Below are positions 61,707 through 64,000 of a DNA stretch of 64,000 bases, piece by piece. Each line of letters begins with the position of its first letter. Position 1 is the first letter of the stretch. Location of the stretch: positions 62,001 through 126,000 of the forward strand of contig NZ_ACZN01000020.1 of the NCBI RefSeq assembly GCF_000176135.1, written 5' to 3'. The translations under genes were made by a program, and so were the position numbers. Under the pieces are notes generated by a model. It did no database searches. It was not told the DNA's origin and saw nothing but the letters and a program-made list of their open reading frames with translations. This stretch comes from Vibrio coralliilyticus ATCC BAA-450 (GTDB lineage: Bacteria > Pseudomonadota > Gammaproteobacteria > Enterobacterales > Vibrionaceae).

Positions 61707-62402
61707 TTAATCAGATAGCAGACTAGGCCTTTCAATACAGGAGTGATCTTCATCTGCCAGCATGAGTAAGTCTTCAACAATAACTCGGTTGGTGCGTGTC
61801 GAACCAAGGAAAGCTACGTAGTTGTCCACTCCAGCTAAGCGATTCACCACAAATGACGGCAGTGTCTGATTAAACTCCAATCGAGAGTAGCTCTGTCCAG
61901 AACAGGTTTCAAATGTTGAACCGTCCCAGTAGCCTTGAATCAGCTCTTGACCTTTTTTATCCTGCTCTTTCGTCACGGTTACCACAGTCATCGCATCATT
62001 TTTGTAGCGTTCGAGTTCAGCTGGCTTGACCGGAAGCACTTTGCCATCTAATCGGTACTGCTGATAAACCGCTTCACCGTCCTTATTGAAACGAACATGC
62101 ACTCGGTATTTCACCAGCCCTTGTTCGCCTTTAAGCTGTTCGCCTTCACGAATCAGTTCTCTCAGCTCCCCTTCCGTCCAGCTGTAGTCGGTTTTATACC
62201 AACCGTAATCTCCTGCTGTGACATAGTCTGCGGCTGCGCTAGGAGAAGCAATCTTTTCCGTATACCAGTATAAGCTTGTGGCATCGCCCATGCTTTTCCC
62301 GCCCGTGTAATAAGCGAACTGATCTAAGTTAGGAGTAGGAACGCTGGAAGAACAACCAACAATAAAAGAAGTGATTAGTGAAGAGAATAAACGTTTTTTC
62401 AT
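61707..62402 (-). CDS. DUF1481 lipoprotein (YjaH-like)
   Basis: 231 residues from MKKRLFSSLITSFIVGCSSS, with a lipobox IVGC at 14-17. An in-frame extension to 62441 is rejected because the signal must be N-terminal. The mature domain has LYWYTEKIASPSAAADYV, RVHVRFNKDGEAVYQQYRLD, and a late Cys pair (FETCSGQSY and DHSCIERP). YjaH lies next to hupA in E. coli too, with the same spacing pattern; function unknown. Confidence 0.88.
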   Translation of the reverse strand: MKKRLFSSLITSFIVGCSSSVPTPNLDQFAYYTGGKSMGDATSLYWYTEKIASPSAAADYVTAGDYGWYKTDYSWTEGELRELIREGEQLKGEQGLVKYRVHVRFNKDGEAVYQQYRLDGKVLPVKPAELERYKNDAMTVVTVTKEQDKKGQELIQGYWDGSTFETCSGQSYSRLEFNQTLPSFVVNRLAGVDNYVAFLGSTRTNRVIVEDLLMLADEDHSCIERPSLLSD

Positions 62403-62447
62403 GACAGTGATGCGCCAAGACAGAAGACTACCTTGGCGCATTATAAA

Positions 62448-62720
62448 TTATTTCACTGCGTCTTTCAGAGCTTTACCTGAAACAAATGCAGGAACGTTTG
62501 CAGCAGCGATTTGGATCTCATCACCAGTTTTTGGGTTACGGCCAGTGCGAGCTGCACGGTGGTTTACTTTGAACGTACCAAAACCAATTAGTTGAACTTG
62601 GTCACCCTCTTTAAGTGCATCAGTCACACCGTCAAGAGTTGCTTCAAGAGCAGCTTTAGCTTGTGCTTTAGATAGATCTGCTTTCTCTGCGATAAAGTCG
62701 ATTAATTGGGTCTTGTTCAT
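62448..62720 (-). CDS. hupA: DNA-binding protein HU-alpha
   Basis: 90 residues from MNKTQLIDFIAEKADLS; the longer ORF (to 62753) adds a non-family tail. The beta-arm GRNPKTGDEIQIAAANVPAF with its intercalating Pro and the two N-terminal helices are intact. Abundant nucleoid protein. It leads the DUF1481 gene, with 45 bp between stop and start. Confidence 0.98.
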   Translation of the reverse strand: MNKTQLIDFIAEKADLSKAQAKAALEATLDGVTDALKEGDQVQLIGFGTFKVNHRAARTGRNPKTGDEIQIAAANVPAFVSGKALKDAVK

Positions 62721-63072
62721 TAGGTTTCCCTTCTCATATGTTATCGAATTCAACTCACTCTAAAGCATAAATGCCCCATCTGGCAAAGGTTTGTAAGCGA
62801 TCTTTAGCTTTCATGACGTACTTTTAACCATAATATGAGTAATAACTCACAATTTGTTACCTTCCTCTCCTATGCGAAGGCTTGTTTTTAATCATAATTA
62901 ACCTTATTTATAAAACGCGGATAGTCCACGAAGCCTGATATTGTGGGGCCTGAAGCGAATATAAAATACTCACACCAATAATGCCCAGGCATAGTGACTC
63001 ATTTCATAATTGATAATTTTGATGAGTACATTGCAAAATTCGGTGGTGGTATAAACCTGATATAGGACATTT
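62721..63072. other. hupA promoter region and upstream of the CNNM-family gene
   Basis: 352 bp, AT-rich and divergent. I see no RNA gene. One small palindrome, TGAGTAATAACTCA (62836-62849), could be a regulator site; otherwise nothing stands out. TATAGGAC precedes the rightward start. Confidence 0.4.
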
Positions 63073-64000
63073 ATGTTACTGCTAACCATCTACGTCTCTG
63101 TTGCGATTGGCGTATCCTTTATCTGCTCGGTCCTCGAAGCGGTTCTACTGAGTATTACTCCCAGCTATCTGGCACAACTGCGTCAGCAAGGCCATCCGGC
63201 CGCAGAGAAATTATCAAAATTAAAAGCGGATATCGACCGCCCACTAGCTTCAATTCTGACACTGAATACCATCGCTCACACTATCGGCGCCGCCAGTGCA
63301 GGTGCACAAGCTGCTGTAGTTTTTGGTAGCGAATGGCTAGGTGTATTCTCAGGTGTATTAACTCTGGGTATTCTTGTGCTATCGGAAATTGTGCCTAAAA
63401 CCATTGGCGCAACATACTGGCGTCAGCTGTCTCCTCTTGCAGCCATTACGTTACGTTGGATGGTGTGGGCACTGACACCGTTTGTGTGGTTTTCAGAGCA
63501 GATCACTAAACGCCTTGCCCGCGGTCACCAAGCACCAAAGATGCGTGATGAACTCTCTGCGATGGCGATTCTGGCTAAAGAGAGCGGTGAATTTGCAGAA
63601 GGTGAGACGAAAATTCTCAACAACCTGCTTGGCATTCAGGACGTTCCTGTCACTCAGGTCATGACACCACGTCCGGTCGTGTTCCGTGTTGACGCTGAAA
63701 TGAGCATCAATGAATTTCTGGCTCAGCATAAAGACACACCGTTTTCTCGCCCACTGGTTTACAGCCAGTCCAAAGACAATATCATCGGTTTTGTACACCG
63801 CTTAGAGATGTTTAAACTTCAGCAGGCAGGTTGTGGTGAGAAGCAGTTAGGAGCAGTGATGCGTCCGGTTCACGTACTACTGAACAACTTATCTTTGCCA
63901 AAAGCGTTTGAGCAGATGATGGCGAAGCGCCTCCAGTTGGCGATGGTTGTTGATGAATACGGCACCATTCAAGGAATCCTAACGCTGGAAGATATCTTCG
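63073..64000 (+). CDS. CNNM/CorC-type membrane protein with CBS domains (cut by the window end)
   Basis: At least 309 codons; the 3' end lies outside. The first 170 residues form the DUF21/CNNM membrane domain (VSVAIGVSFICSVLEAVLLS, LTLNTIAHTIGAASAGA, TLGILVLSEIVPKTIGATYW). After a linker, two CBS motifs follow (VTQVMTPRPVVFRVDAEMS, and LAMVVDEYGTIQGILTLEDI at the edge). Members such as CorB/CorC and YfjD are linked to magnesium or cobalt efflux. AGGAC precedes the ATG. Confidence 0.9.
   Translation, partial: MLLLTIYVSVAIGVSFICSVLEAVLLSITPSYLAQLRQQGHPAAEKLSKLKADIDRPLASILTLNTIAHTIGAASAGAQAAVVFGSEWLGVFSGVLTLGILVLSEIVPKTIGATYWRQLSPLAAITLRWMVWALTPFVWFSEQITKRLARGHQAPKMRDELSAMAILAKESGEFAEGETKILNNLLGIQDVPVTQVMTPRPVVFRVDAEMSINEFLAQHKDTPFSRPLVYSQSKDNIIGFVHRLEMFKLQQAGCGEKQLGAVMRPVHVLLNNLSLPKAFEQMMAKRLQLAMVVDEYGTIQGILTLEDIF

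Noticed and set aside
1..64000. tRNA, rRNA, CRISPR arrays, insertion sequences, prophage
   Set aside because: I looked through all gaps between genes and found no cloverleaf, no regularly spaced repeats, no transposase or integrase and no phage structural genes.

Overview
The window reads as a chromosome-1 segment of a Vibrio (Vibrionaceae, Gammaproteobacteria). The protein sequences (CRP, Fis, HU, AccBC, PurHD, a Crb acetate-switch locus, an Xds-type extracellular nuclease) and the gene neighbourhoods are typical of that family. I cannot fix the species. Coding density is high, starts mostly carry AGGA-type ribosome binding sites, and nearly every operon ends in a clear hairpin-plus-U terminator. 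I found no rRNA, tRNA, CRISPR array, insertion sequence or phage.

Layout. 1-6.7 kb: crp, then leftward arginine catabolism by the AST route (astC-astA-astD plus a DUF1338 gene) and pabA. 6.8-19.4 kb: an AT-rich accessory block, all leftward. It is led by a small membrane-anchored protein and a 2408-residue secreted SpvB/RHS protein whose stop overlaps the start of a small membrane protein (toxin-immunity arrangement). Downstream lie at least seven small Sec-secreted proteins of one loose family, two tandem lipoproteins, another small membrane protein, and at least three decayed gene copies. 19.8-26.9 kb: a small lipoprotein, the xds nuclease, fxsA, aspA and dcuA. 27.4-35.4 kb: a second arginine route, the arginine deiminase pathway (YfcC-type antiporter, arcA, arcC, argF), then pyrBI with a leader peptide, attenuator and PurR-like operator, and an ArgR-family regulator. 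35.6-51.4 kb: dsbD, then the acetate-switch locus: response regulator crbR, a MarC protein, a DUF4212/sodium:solute symporter pair, the transporter-kinase crbS, an MFS gene, a DUF294/CBS protein, an exonuclease and acs. 51.7-64 kb: core housekeeping genes aroQ, accBC, prmA, dusB-fis, a diguanylate cyclase, zntR, purH, purD, a DUF1481 lipoprotein, hupA, and the start of a CNNM/CorC-type membrane protein cut by the window edge.

How it fits together. Two arginine-degrading pathways (AST, nitrogen-scavenging; ADI, ATP-yielding without oxygen) flank the aspartase/C4-dicarboxylate pair. Carbamoyl phosphate links argF/arcC with pyrB, and paired ARG-like boxes lie between pyrI and the ArgR-type gene. 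The CrbS/CrbR-acs group senses and assimilates acetate and sits next to fatty-acid initiation (accBC).

The least explained and most interesting part is the 6.8-19.4 kb block. A Sec-exported RHS cocoon protein is followed by an array of small secreted proteins that look like B subunits of SubAB-type AB5 toxins, with duplication and decay visible between copies.
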